62,494 nucleotides of DNA from Candidatus Coprousia avicola (GTDB lineage Bacteria; Actinomycetota; Coriobacteriia; Coriobacteriales; Coriobacteriaceae), in assembly GCA_018715125.1 (NCBI GenBank), contig DVMF01000060.1:1-62494 (forward strand), given 5' to 3'. The position numbers were made by a program, and so were the translations under genes. Numbering within the stretch: position 1 is the first letter of the stretch; the number at the start of each line of letters is the position of its first letter. Under the pieces are notes generated by a model that saw only the letters and a list, made by a program, of their open reading frames with translations, was not told where the DNA came from and made no database searches. Of the stretch, positions 17,574 to 26,467 are shown piece by piece.

Positions 17574-18132
17574 CGTGCGCGGTGTAGGTGGTGGGGCGGG
17601 TGGGGTGCGCGCTCGCTCATGCCCGCGGCCCCACGGGCCCCGCTTCCCAAAAAGTCGCGCTTGCGGTCACAACGAGGGGGCGAACTGGTCGCGGGCGTGA
17701 CTTTTTCGGACGGCATGTGAGATGCCAGATTCTTGGTGCCCGGCTCTTGCGGTTTTATCGGGTGTAGTTCCGGTGGCGCGCTTTGGCGTCACCGCGCGGC
17801 AAGCAATGGCCGAGGGCCATGCAGTGGATGCCGCAACGAGTTGCATGTTGAGGTTGGCGGGTGCCATCTACAGTAATCTTGTGAAAATACGCATAGCGCA
17901 TAAGTCAACAAGGATTATCCATGGGAGCTGAGCGATGGTGAAATCTCTTCGAAAAAGCTGTGAATAACTGCTGGTTCTACTCTTCCAATTGGCACAGTCA
18001 GGATGTGGTTAAAGAGGGCTGAGTTATATACCAGAATTGCATTAGATAAAAATCACTAGATGGTTTGATGCCATCGGTATGGTAGTCGCACGAGCACAGC
18101 GGGCTTGGGACTGTGCGGGTGGAGGCGATGCC
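17574..18132. other. Gene-poor, AT-richer interval upstream of the AbiEi-like gene
   Basis: About 560 bases without a supportable gene. The left part has an imperfect inverted repeat with AAAAAGTC and GACTTTTT ends (about 17650-17706). The right part (17870-18060) is clearly richer in A and T than the surroundings, with TATATA at 18025-18030 and a small GATGG/CCATC inverted repeat at 18059-18075. The composition shift suggests an acquired segment. Confidence 0.5.
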
Positions 18133-19116
18133 ATGGTGAGGTCGAGTACAGCGGAGATACGGGACGCTTTGCAGCGCGCAGAGCACGACGGAACGTGTTT
18201 GGTATTTGACGACGAGCGTCTTGCGCGAAAACTGAGGCGGCATGTAAAGAGTCTCGATCTCGTTTCGCCCCGTCGGGGGATGTATGCGCGCAGAACGTAT
18301 TGGGAGGGGCTATCACGCGATAAGCGGGAGTTGCATATGTTGCGCGCCCTCAAACATATGCATCCAGATTGGACGTTCTGCTCGGTGTCCGCGGCGGTGG
18401 CGTACGGGTTCGACGTGCCGTATGACGTACTGGGTCAAGTGCACATCGCATCAACACGATCCCAGCGTCAGAAGAAGGATAGACCTACCAGGACGCATGC
18501 TTGCGGAGGGGCGGCATCCTATTGCCGAGGCGGGGTTACCGTGGTCGGCGTGCAAGAGACGCTCTTTGGCTGCATGCGAGACATCCCTTTCGATTGTGCT
18601 GTCGCGATTGTTGATTCCGCACTGCATAAGGGGTTGCGCATCGAAGATTTGGCGCGCTATCTGAAGAATAGATGCGCGCATAGGAAAGGGATAGTACGCG
18701 CGCGCAAGGTCCTCGCGTTTGCGGACGGCCGTTCGGAGAGTGGAGGGGAGTCCCGTGCGCGCGTGATGATGGCGTATCTTGGCTTTGCCGCACCCGATCT
18801 TCAAGTCAGCCTTGCTGACCCGATGGATGCTGCGCAGACGTACCGCTGCGACTTCCTTTGGATGCTCCCCAGCGGGGGCTACATAATTGGGGAGCTCGAT
18901 GGGTCGGGGAAGTACCAGGACGCGGAGATGCTGGGGGAGAAAACGACTCTCAGGGCGCTGACGGACGAGCGACGCCGTGAGTCTCGGCTCACGCTCTACC
19001 GTGTTCCCATCATGAGGTTTTCCTTTGACGAGGTGCGCCATCCGGAAAAGCTGGAGCGACTGATGAGACGGTTTGGCGTGCCTCGAGACCAAACGCAACC
19101 TGAGCGCGTGACGTAA
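18133..19116 (+). CDS. AbiEi-type antitoxin-like protein with nuclease-like C-terminus
   Basis: A 327-residue protein. The N-terminal half resembles AbiEi winged-helix antitoxin domains: GTCLVFDDERLARKL, SPRRGMYARRTYW and FCSVSAAVAYGFDVPY. The C-terminal part has SGGESRARVMMAYLG, YRCDFLWML, IIGELDGSGKY and LYRVPIMRFSFDEV, a layout like Vsr/DUF559 or PD-(D/E)XK nuclease folds with E, D and E-x-D/K positions. ATG 18133 has GGAGG 7 bases upstream. No AbiEii toxin gene is adjacent. The AT-richer flank and strong terminator suggest a transferred defence-related cassette. The function is inferred. Confidence 0.65.
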   Translation: MVRSSTAEIRDALQRAEHDGTCLVFDDERLARKLRRHVKSLDLVSPRRGMYARRTYWEGLSRDKRELHMLRALKHMHPDWTFCSVSAAVAYGFDVPYDVLGQVHIASTRSQRQKKDRPTRTHACGGAASYCRGGVTVVGVQETLFGCMRDIPFDCAVAIVDSALHKGLRIEDLARYLKNRCAHRKGIVRARKVLAFADGRSESGGESRARVMMAYLGFAAPDLQVSLADPMDAAQTYRCDFLWMLPSGGYIIGELDGSGKYQDAEMLGEKTTLRALTDERRRESRLTLYRVPIMRFSFDEVRHPEKLERLMRRFGVPRDQTQPERVT

Positions 19117-19184
19117 GGGGAGAGCAGCGCGGGGCGCTATGCGGGCTGCCCGCACTCTTTGAGTCCGTTAGGGGATGGATAATA

Positions 19185-19238
19185 GTCACGCTGACGGTCA
19201 AGTTCGGTTCGTGTTTTGACCGTCAGCGTGACTTTTTT
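19185..19238 (+). terminator. Strong terminator after the AbiEi-like gene
   Basis: Arms 19185-19201 and 19216-19232 form a perfect 17-bp stem with a 14-base loop, followed by six T. It also lies between convergent genes. Confidence 0.9.
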
Positions 19239-19294
19239 CCGATGCGCGTACGCGGCTCGTCGCAAAAGGCCGCCGCTGCCACTGGAATCGCGCG

Positions 19295-20377
19295 CTACCC
19301 GCGTAGCGTCCGAGCGAAGGAGATCGCCTCGTCCACATCGGCGGTTTCGGTTGCCCAGCTCGTCACGAAGCGGGCGACGATGCGTCCGGCACCGAGAGGG
19401 TCGGGTTGCACCTGCAGCTCGGCGCCGAGCGCTTCGGAGAGCCGTGCGCCCTCCTCGGACGTGACCCAGAAGAACTGCTGGTTACCGGTGGTGGTGAGGT
19501 ACGGCTCGAACCCTGCGGCAACAAGGCCGTCCGCCAGCCGGCACGCGAGCTCATTGGCATGTGCGGCGAGCTGCCAGTAGAGGGGGCGCCCCGACGCGTC
19601 GGCGCCGGCGGGGTCGAAAGCGGCCTCGAACATGACGCCCATGACGCGGCCCTTGGCAGAGAGCTGCCCCGCGCGCTTGGTGAGATAGGGGAGACGCGCG
19701 ATTGCCCGGCGGCCGCGGGCGGTGCGCGGACTCACCACGAGCGCCTCGCCAAAGAGCATGCCGTTCTTGGTGCCACCGAGGGTGAAGACGTCGGCGCGCG
19801 CCGCGATGTGCCGGATGGTGAGGTCGGACCCGGCGGCCATGATACCTGAGGCCATGCGCGCGCCGTCGACGTAGACGGCGAGGTCGCGCGCCTCCGCCCA
19901 GTCGCAGAGGGCGTCGAACTCGGCGCGGGTGTAGACGTAGCCGAGCTCGCTTGTGTGCGAGAGGTAGAGCATACCGGGGCGCGTTGTGGCGGGGCCGTTG
20001 GCGACGGCGGCATCCCAGAGCGGCTCCATGCCCGCAGGCGTCAGACGGCCAAAGGGGTCCTGGGTGGCGAGCAGGCGCCTGCCGTGCGCCTCGATCGCAC
20101 CGGTCTCGTGGATGGTGGGATGGGCGTCGGCGGCGCAAAGGGGACCCTCGAACTCCTCGGTGAGCGCGGTGATCGCGAGGATGTTGGCGGGCGTGCCGCC
20201 GGGCACAAAGGCGACATGGGCGTCCGGCTGGTCGATCTCGGCGCGGATGAGGTCGGCGGCGCGGGCGCAGTGCGCATCGGCGCCGTAGCCGGGGCACTGC
20301 TCGGCGTTGGTGCGGACGAGTGCGTCGAGAATCGCCGGTGCAGCGCCTTCGGAGTAGTCGTTCCGGAACTGATGCAT
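19295..20377 (-). CDS. Low-specificity threonine aldolase family (PLP enzyme)
   Basis: PLP-dependent fold-type I enzyme of 360 residues, cleaving threonine or allo-threonine to glycine and acetaldehyde. FRNDYSEGAAPAIL at the start, HIHET-like HPTIHETGA, YVDGARMA (PLP aspartate at 171) and LGGTKNGMLFGEAL (Schiff-base lysine at 204) are family motifs. A GGAGGTACCCC site precedes the ATG. It is divergent from hisS, with about 135 bases between start codons. Other beta-eliminating lyases share the fold, so exact specificity is not certain. Confidence 0.88.
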   Translation of the reverse strand: MHQFRNDYSEGAAPAILDALVRTNAEQCPGYGADAHCARAADLIRAEIDQPDAHVAFVPGGTPANILAITALTEEFEGPLCAADAHPTIHETGAIEAHGRRLLATQDPFGRLTPAGMEPLWDAAVANGPATTRPGMLYLSHTSELGYVYTRAEFDALCDWAEARDLAVYVDGARMASGIMAAGSDLTIRHIAARADVFTLGGTKNGMLFGEALVVSPRTARGRRAIARLPYLTKRAGQLSAKGRVMGVMFEAAFDPAGADASGRPLYWQLAAHANELACRLADGLVAAGFEPYLTTTGNQQFFWVTSEEGARLSEALGAELQVQPDPLGAGRIVARFVTSWATETADVDEAISFARTLRG

Positions 20378-20444
20378 GGGGTACCTCCGTGATGTCTGAT
20401 TGCGAACCTATTGTCGCACTTCTCTCACGTATGGCGGCTTCTCG

Positions 20445-20450
20445 TATAAT
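20445..20450 (+). promoter_or_regulatory. -10 box for hisS
   Basis: A consensus TATAAT at 20445-20450 lies 64 bases before the HisRS start. No convincing -35 is seen. No T-box features were recognised in the short leader. Confidence 0.5.
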
Positions 20451-20513
20451 GGAGCGTCGACAACGAACGCAGGCGGCGCCTGGGGCGCGGCGACGATAAC
20501 GGAGGGTATAACC

Positions 20514-21827
20514 ATGCAGGCACAGAAGGCCGAGGGCACCAAGGACCTCATCGGGCGCGATATGCGCGCATGGCAGCGGATGCAGCAGGTGGCGGCCGAG
20601 GTGTTCGGCCCGTACGGATTCGCCCCCATGGAGACCCCCGCGATCGAGCAGCTCGATGTGTTCGTGCACGGCATCGGGCAGTCCACCGACGTCGTGCGCA
20701 AGGAGATGTTCCGCGTGTTCTCGGGCGCCAACTTCGCACGCGTGCTCGACGAGGGTACCGACGCCCGCCTCAAGCCCAAGCAGCGCCTGGCCCTCCGCCC
20801 CGAGGGCACGGCCGGCGTGGTGCGCTCCGTGGTGGAGAACAACCTGGTGCCGCAGGGAGGAACGCCCTTCAAGGCGTGGTATGCCGAGGCGATGTTTCGC
20901 GGCGAGCGCCCGCAGAAGGGGCGCCTGCGCCAGTTCCACCAGGTGGGTATCGAGTGGCTGGGCGCGGCTGATCCGGCGGCCGATGCCGAGTGCATCATCA
21001 TGCTGATGGAGTTCTACCGTCGCTTGGGCTTCGACCTGGGTCGTCTCCGCCTGCTTATCAACTCGATGGGCGACCCCGCGTGCCGCCCGGCGTACCGCGA
21101 CGAGGTGCGTGCCTTCATTCTCGACCACGCGGACGAAATGTGCGACGAGTGCCGCGAGCGCGCCGAGGTGAACCCGCTGCGCGCGTTCGACTGCAAGAAC
21201 GACCACTGCCGCGAGGTCATGGCGGCGGCACCGCTTATGCGCGACCATCTCTGTGACGAGTGCCGCGACCACTACGCGCAGGTCAAGCGCTACCTCGACG
21301 AGGCGGGCATCGCCTACGTTGAGGACCCGACGCTCGTGCGCGGCCTCGACTACTACACGCGCACGGTGTTTGAGGTGGAGGCGCCGGGCGCCGGCGTGGG
21401 CTCCATCGGCGGCGGCGGTCGATATGACGGCCTGGTAGAGCTCGAGGGCGGCAAGCCGACGCCCGGCGTGGGCTTCGCTGTCGGGTTCGAGCGCGTCGCG
21501 TTGGCCCTCGAGGCGCAAGGCGTCGAGCTCGGGGCGGATGAGGAGCCGTGCGTGTACGTTGCCAATGCGGGCGACGAGCTGCGCGGCGAGGTGTTTGCGC
21601 TCTGCCGCGAGCTGCGTGCGGCAGGTGTGCGCACGGAGGCGAACTACCAGGGCCGTTCGCTCAAGAGCCAGTTCAAGCAGGCCGACAAGCTCGGTGCGCG
21701 CATCATCGTCGTCGTGGGCGGCGACGAGCTTGCCGAGGGCAAGGTCCGCGTCCGCGATATGCGCACGCACGACGAGGAGCTCGTGGCTCGCGACGCCGTG
21801 CGCGACGCGGTCGCCGCGCGTCTGTAG
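20514..21827 (+). CDS. hisS: Histidyl-tRNA synthetase
   Basis: Class II aminoacyl-tRNA synthetase of 437 residues. Motif 2 is GEMFRGERPQKGR-like (AMFRGERPQKGRLRQFHQ). The histidine loop LVRGLDYYTRTVFEV and motif 3 GGRYDGLVE with GVGFAVGFERVAL are present, followed by the anticodon-binding domain. GGAGGG precedes ATG 20514. A cysteine-rich stretch CDECRERAEVNPLRAFDCKN is typical of actinobacterial and Firmicutes forms. It appears monocistronic. Confidence 0.97.
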   Translation: MQAQKAEGTKDLIGRDMRAWQRMQQVAAEVFGPYGFAPMETPAIEQLDVFVHGIGQSTDVVRKEMFRVFSGANFARVLDEGTDARLKPKQRLALRPEGTAGVVRSVVENNLVPQGGTPFKAWYAEAMFRGERPQKGRLRQFHQVGIEWLGAADPAADAECIIMLMEFYRRLGFDLGRLRLLINSMGDPACRPAYRDEVRAFILDHADEMCDECRERAEVNPLRAFDCKNDHCREVMAAAPLMRDHLCDECRDHYAQVKRYLDEAGIAYVEDPTLVRGLDYYTRTVFEVEAPGAGVGSIGGGGRYDGLVELEGGKPTPGVGFAVGFERVALALEAQGVELGADEEPCVYVANAGDELRGEVFALCRELRAAGVRTEANYQGRSLKSQFKQADKLGARIIVVVGGDELAEGKVRVRDMRTHDEELVARDAVRDAVAARL

Positions 21828-21920
21828 GCGCCCGACTACCGGTACTCGATACGCCGAACCGTCATCAAAGCTGCGATTTTTCCTGTGCCGGTGGGGGTGT
21901 GTCCCCACCTGGTAGGGTGT

Positions 21921-22730
21921 CTAGCGATAAGCGCTTGCGCGTGTGCCGAATAGATCGTGCACTACTCCCTGCATGCCTGGCTTGAGCGAACGCATGAGGG
22001 AATTCTCGGGCGTCCGATGTTCGTCTTGCGCGGTTAGTCCACGGGCTTGGACGAGCTTGAGTTGCTGTCGGGTCGCATATATGTGCGTATACATTGCCTC
22101 GCGCGCCGTCATGGGGTCATGGTCGGCGATGGCCTCGACAATGATACGGTGTTCATCGATGCTTTGCGTTGCGCGCATCTGCTGCATGAGCTCGATACTC
22201 AGCTGCACGGACGTGGTGATGGTTGAAATGAGCCGCGGCACGACGATGTTCTTCGAGGCGAGCGCGATGGCTTCGTGGATGGCCATATCCACCTCGTCGA
22301 CTTGCTCGCCCGCGCGGTAAAGCTGGTCAAAGCGTTTGCAGAGCGATGTGATATTTTCGATGTCCTGATCATCGGCGCGGACAGCCGCCATGGAAGCTAT
22401 CTCTGGTTCCAAAATCTGGCGGATCTCGAGCGTGTCGAGCGCGAGTTGCAACTTATTTTCCACAAAGGTTAAGCCAAGGGGGTCGTTTGAGACACCGGGC
22501 ATCTGGGCGACGTATGTTCCCGACCCTTGCTTGATCGTGACGATGTTTCGCGATGCGAGAAGCTTCATTGCCTCGCGCACGGAGCTGCGTCCGGCGCCGG
22601 TTATTTCCATGAGCTGTGACTCGTTGGGGAGCTTGTCGCCCTGTTGGAGCTTGTTGCGGTAGATGTGCTCGATGATCTCGTCGGCAACGCGATCGCAGAG
22701 GCGGACTTTTTGTTTTGGCGCTTCGGGCAT
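21921..22730 (-). CDS. GntR/FadR-type (FCD) transcriptional regulator
   Basis: A 269-residue regulator with an N-terminal winged helix-turn-helix (LPNESQLMEITGAGRSSVRE) and an all-helical FCD ligand domain (about residues 95-235) with the metal-binding histidine pattern DMAIHEAIA and HRIIVEAI. The minus-strand ATG at 22730 has GGAAGGAG 5-7 bases upstream; the ATG at 22745 includes that site. It is divergent from the alpha-glucoside genes and is their likely repressor. FCD regulators usually bind organic acids, so control of a sugar module is slightly unusual. Confidence 0.88.
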   Translation of the reverse strand: MPEAPKQKVRLCDRVADEIIEHIYRNKLQQGDKLPNESQLMEITGAGRSSVREAMKLLASRNIVTIKQGSGTYVAQMPGVSNDPLGLTFVENKLQLALDTLEIRQILEPEIASMAAVRADDQDIENITSLCKRFDQLYRAGEQVDEVDMAIHEAIALASKNIVVPRLISTITTSVQLSIELMQQMRATQSIDEHRIIVEAIADHDPMTAREAMYTHIYATRQQLKLVQARGLTAQDEHRTPENSLMRSLKPGMQGVVHDLFGTRASAYR

Positions 22731-22977
22731 CGGCGCTCCTTCCATAGTGCGTTGATTACACGTTGTGGCGGTATCGAGCGATGCGGACGCCGAGGGTGCG
22801 AGGCGACTGCAAGGTTCGCGAGCATGCGTGTCAGCATACGAAAGAAATCATCTGACATCCGATGAATGAACTTCGAATGTATAACCTATCATGCCCGAAA
22901 TTGACGCGAAATACGTCAGGAACTGCGAAATAGACCGTTCACCAAGATTCACATACCGTTTATGGAAAGCAAAACAT

Positions 22978-23048
22978 CAGATGTATTTCGCACATCTATA
23001 CTGAATCTCGAGCTCAGAGAGGCATCAGCGAGCGATCAGATACATCTG
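22978..23048 (+). promoter_or_regulatory. Putative FCD-regulator operators before the GH4 gene
   Basis: CAGATACATCTG (23037-23048) is an inverted repeat with 5-bp arms, and CAGATGTATTTC (22978-22989) shares its left 8 bases in the reversed-centre form. A related CATCTGACATCCGATG lies near 22850. All fall in the 397-base divergent gap, which has no gene I can support. Confidence 0.45.
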
Positions 23049-23127
23049 TGTGCCCGGCCAGCTCACCGTTGTTCACGCGCTGATACTCAACCTTCAATTG
23101 GTCTACGGGAAATAAAGAGGAATCACT

Positions 23128-24453
23128 ATGAAAACATATGATGTTTGTATTGTTGGCGGTGGCAGCACCTTCACTCTCGGTTTCCTGAAGTCTTTCGTGC
23201 GTCTGCGTGATGAGTTTCCGCTGCGCCGACTGGTCCTCTTTGATATTGACGGAGAGCGTCAGGAGCCTATCGGCAAGTATGGCGAGATTCTCTTCAAGGA
23301 GCGGTTCCCTGAACTTGACTTCTCCTACACCACGGACGTAGAGGAAGCCTACAAGGGTATGGACTTCGTGTTCATGCAAATGCGTGCCGGCGGTCTGCCG
23401 ATGCGCGAAAAGGACGAGAAGATTCCGCTCAGCATGGGCAAGATTGGACAGGAGACCTGTGGCGCTGGCGGTATGGCCTACGGCCTGCGCTCCTGTGTCG
23501 ACATGGTCAAGGCAGTGCACGACATCCGCACGTACGCACCTATGGCTTGGATTCTCAACTATTCCAATCCTGCAGCTATAGTGGCCGAGTGCCTCCGTCG
23601 CGAGTTCCCGGATGACAAGCGTATCCTTAATATCTGTGACCAGCCTGAGAACGTGGTCCGCTCTGCGAGCCGTCTCCTTGGCTGCGACTGGGAAGACCTC
23701 GACCCGGTGTACTTCGGCCTAAACCACTACGGTTGGTTCACGCATATGTACGATGTTCATACCGGCGAGGACCTGTTGCCTAAGATTAAGCGGCTGACAG
23801 CCGAGCGCGGCTTTCTTCCGCAGGACGCCGAGCAGCGCGACCAATCTTGGCTTGACACCTACGGCATGGTACAGACAATCATGGCTGATTTTCCTGACTA
23901 CCTGCCCAACACCTACGATCAGTACTACCTGTATCCTGACTACAAGGCGGCGCACCTCGATCCTAACTACACCCGCGCAAACGAGGTCATGGATGGCCGC
24001 GAGAAGCGTGTCTTTGCCGAGTGCTCAGAGGTCATTGCGGCCGGCAAGCTGGGTGATAAGTTCCATGCCATCTCCGATGCCCACGCCGAGATGATGATCA
24101 AGGTCGCCGAGGCAATTGCCTACAACAAAAACGACCGTCACATCATCATTGTCGAGAACAACGGCGCCATCGCAAACTTGCAGGACGACGCCATGGTCGA
24201 GGTCGTGTGCGAACTCGGTATCAACGGTCCGCGTCCGATGCGCGTAGGCAACATTCCGCAGTTCTACTATGGCTTGCTCGCCCAGCAGGTTTCGAGTGAG
24301 AAGCTGCTCGTCGACGCTTACTACGAGCACAGCTATCAGAAGGCGCTCATGGCTCTCACGCTCAATCGCCTAGTGAATGACGCCAAGAAGGCGCGTCAGA
24401 TCCTCGACGCTCTCATCGAGGCCAACAAGGGTATGTGGCCCGAGCTCAAGTAG
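23128..24453 (+). CDS. 6-phospho-alpha-glucosidase, glycoside hydrolase family 4
   Basis: NAD- and Mn-dependent hydrolase of 441 residues acting on PTS-phosphorylated alpha-glucosides such as maltose-6'-phosphate or sucrose isomers. The NAD-binding start is VCIVGGGSTFTLGFLKSF. The metal ligand region CDQP puts the cysteine at residue 170 and the histidine in FGLNHYGW at 200. CDxP rather than CNxP is the pattern of 6-phospho-alpha-glucosidases such as GlvA and MalA. It is paired with the PTS IICB downstream. AAAGAGGAA precedes the ATG. Confidence 0.93.
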   Translation: MKTYDVCIVGGGSTFTLGFLKSFVRLRDEFPLRRLVLFDIDGERQEPIGKYGEILFKERFPELDFSYTTDVEEAYKGMDFVFMQMRAGGLPMREKDEKIPLSMGKIGQETCGAGGMAYGLRSCVDMVKAVHDIRTYAPMAWILNYSNPAAIVAECLRREFPDDKRILNICDQPENVVRSASRLLGCDWEDLDPVYFGLNHYGWFTHMYDVHTGEDLLPKIKRLTAERGFLPQDAEQRDQSWLDTYGMVQTIMADFPDYLPNTYDQYYLYPDYKAAHLDPNYTRANEVMDGREKRVFAECSEVIAAGKLGDKFHAISDAHAEMMIKVAEAIAYNKNDRHIIIVENNGAIANLQDDAMVEVVCELGINGPRPMRVGNIPQFYYGLLAQQVSSEKLLVDAYYEHSYQKALMALTLNRLVNDAKKARQILDALIEANKGMWPELK

Positions 24454-24626
24454 GACATTCGCGAAACGGCGTGGGTTCACCGTATCCGTATGCTGAGGGG
24501 GTGCGGACGCACCGTATGTGTGGAGCGTCTGCACCCGCGCCATCTGGTCGCTGCGCGGAGACCGGTGTTCGGTCGTCATCTCAACAACCCACGTGTCCAT
24601 TACTACCATGATCAGAAGGAGCGACC

Positions 24627-26150
24627 ATGGGAAAGAAACTTCTTGACTTCTTCTCTGCTCTCGGCCGCAGTCTGCTGCTGCCCATCGCAGCCCTCGCTGC
24701 CTGCGGCATCCTGCTCGGCCTCACCTCTGCCCTCAACAAGGACGCAGTCCTCGCGGCAGTCCCGTTTTTGGCCGAACCCGTCCCGCACTTTATCATCACG
24801 ACGCTCAACACGCTTTCCAACGTCGTGTTTGGCCAGCTTCCGGTGCTCTTTGCTATCGCCATTGCCTTTGGATTGGCGCGCGAGGAGAAAGAAATCGCTG
24901 CCATGGCTGGCTTCATTGGGTTCTACACGTTCCTGATGGCATCGCAGTGCATGATCAACTCCGGGTTCTTTGATTTCTCCAGCCTGCGCATCGCGGCGAC
25001 GCTCGGTGTTGAGACGCTCGATATGGGTGCGCTCGCCGGCATCATGACCGGCTGCATCGTGTCTGTGCTGCACAACAAGTTCCATCGCGTGCAGTTCCCC
25101 GTTGCCGTCGCGTTCTACGGCGGCAAGCGCTTCGTAGCTATCATCACTGTTCTCGTGATGGGTGCTGTTGGCCTTGTGATGCCGCTCATATGGACGCCAA
25201 TCTCCCTTGCAATCGACGGTCTCGGCTCAATCATCTCTTCTCTCGGCCTCATCGGCGTGTACATCTTCGGTACACTCGAGCGCTTGCTCATCCCGACAGG
25301 CTTGCATCATGTGTTGAACGGCCTTTTCCGCACCACCTCCCTTGGTGGTTCCATGGACGGTATTGATGGCTGCTTGAACGTCTTCCTCGGCTTTCTCGAT
25401 AAGGTTCCCATGGCAGATCTCGCGCCCTTTACGCGCTACCTTGCCCAAGGTAAGTTCTGCGTCATGCTCTTCGGCCTTCCCGCTGCTGCCTTTGCCATCT
25501 ACCGCTCGACTCCGGACGAGAAGAAGCCCGCAGTGAAGGCCCTCATGATTGCCGGTGTGGCGGCGTGCTTCGTCTCTGGTATCACCGAGCCGCTCGAGTT
25601 CGCGTTCATGTTTGTGGCACCGGTACTCTTCGTGTTCCATGCGCTCATGGGCGGCCTGTCGTTTATGCTTATGGCTGCCTTCCAAGTGGTCATCGGTAAT
25701 ACGGGCGGCGGTATCATCGACTTCTTTGTTTGGGGTATCTTCCAGCCTGGCTCCAACTGGTGGTGGGTGCTCGTATGCGGTCCGTTCTTCGCTGTCGCGT
25801 ACTATTTCGTGTTCTACACCTACCTCACCCGCAAGAAGATTGCCATTGACGTGGCCGATGAGGATGACGCACACGAGATCGCCGACGGTGCGAGCGCGTC
25901 CGAGCGCGACCTGCGGCTCGCCGGCATGATCATCGAAGGCTTGGGTGGCGTCGAGAACATCGTTGAGGTCAATAACTGCCTCACGCGTCTTCGCGTTGAT
26001 TTGAAGGATATGTCGCTCGTGGACGAGGACGCTCTAAAAAAGACGGGTGCCTTGGGCTTCGTAAAACCGACCGATACTCACATTCAGGTCATCTACGGCC
26101 CGAAAGTCGAGGGCATCGCGAACAACGTGCGCACGGTGGTCCGGTACTAG
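24627..26150 (+). CDS. PTS alpha-glucoside/maltose-type IICB component
   Basis: Membrane permease-phosphotransferase of 507 residues. IIC covers about residues 1-405, with LERLLIPTGLHHVLNGLFR and SGITEPLEFAFMF typical of the glucose superfamily. IIB follows, with phosphorylatable cysteine 451 in VNNCLTRLRV. There is no IIA domain, so it must borrow a trans IIA (Crr-like) not found in the window. AGAAGGAG precedes the ATG. It lies 173 bases after the GH4 gene and imports that enzyme's substrates. Confidence 0.92.
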   Translation: MGKKLLDFFSALGRSLLLPIAALAACGILLGLTSALNKDAVLAAVPFLAEPVPHFIITTLNTLSNVVFGQLPVLFAIAIAFGLAREEKEIAAMAGFIGFYTFLMASQCMINSGFFDFSSLRIAATLGVETLDMGALAGIMTGCIVSVLHNKFHRVQFPVAVAFYGGKRFVAIITVLVMGAVGLVMPLIWTPISLAIDGLGSIISSLGLIGVYIFGTLERLLIPTGLHHVLNGLFRTTSLGGSMDGIDGCLNVFLGFLDKVPMADLAPFTRYLAQGKFCVMLFGLPAAAFAIYRSTPDEKKPAVKALMIAGVAACFVSGITEPLEFAFMFVAPVLFVFHALMGGLSFMLMAAFQVVIGNTGGGIIDFFVWGIFQPGSNWWWVLVCGPFFAVAYYFVFYTYLTRKKIAIDVADEDDAHEIADGASASERDLRLAGMIIEGLGGVENIVEVNNCLTRLRVDLKDMSLVDEDALKKTGALGFVKPTDTHIQVIYGPKVEGIANNVRTVVRY

Positions 26151-26205
26151 CGTCTTTCCCGTAGCGCGCGAGCACGAGCCCGCCATTACCATATAGCGTG
26201 TTGAT

Positions 26206-26246
26206 GCGTGCGCGGCATGAAGTATGAGCCTTCATGGCGCGCACGC
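26206..26246. repeat. Long inverted repeat after the alpha-glucoside PTS
   Basis: Arms 26206-26221 and 26231-26246 pair over 16 bp with one mismatch and a 9-base loop. There is no T run, so it is not a standard terminator. The remaining gap to ppc holds only the promoter-like box at 26429. Confidence 0.6.
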
Positions 26247-26428
26247 TCGATGAGAGGGCTCTGCGCTTTCCGCGAGCAGGTAGGCAACGCGTCATCCGCT
26301 CTCTGCTGTGCGCGCATTGCTCCAGCGCCATGTGCCGTCTGCCGAAGCCCTGCCGCCGTTTGCACAGTTTTTCTTGCGGAGAACGTCGTTCTTTGGTAAC
26401 ACCTACGTTTCCGCTTCTCCTGCGTGCC

Positions 26429-26434
26429 TATAAT
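26429..26434 (+). promoter_or_regulatory. -10 box for ppc
   Basis: TATAAT at 26429-26434 lies 34 bases before the GTG start. The upstream -35 region is weak. Confidence 0.5.
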
Positions 26435-26467
26435 GGGAGCCGTTGTACGTACACAGAGGGAGGCAAC

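Noticed and set aside
17722-17931. A 69-codon open frame in the AT-richer interval.
   Set aside because: No ribosome-binding site, no recognisable sequence and composition like non-coding DNA.
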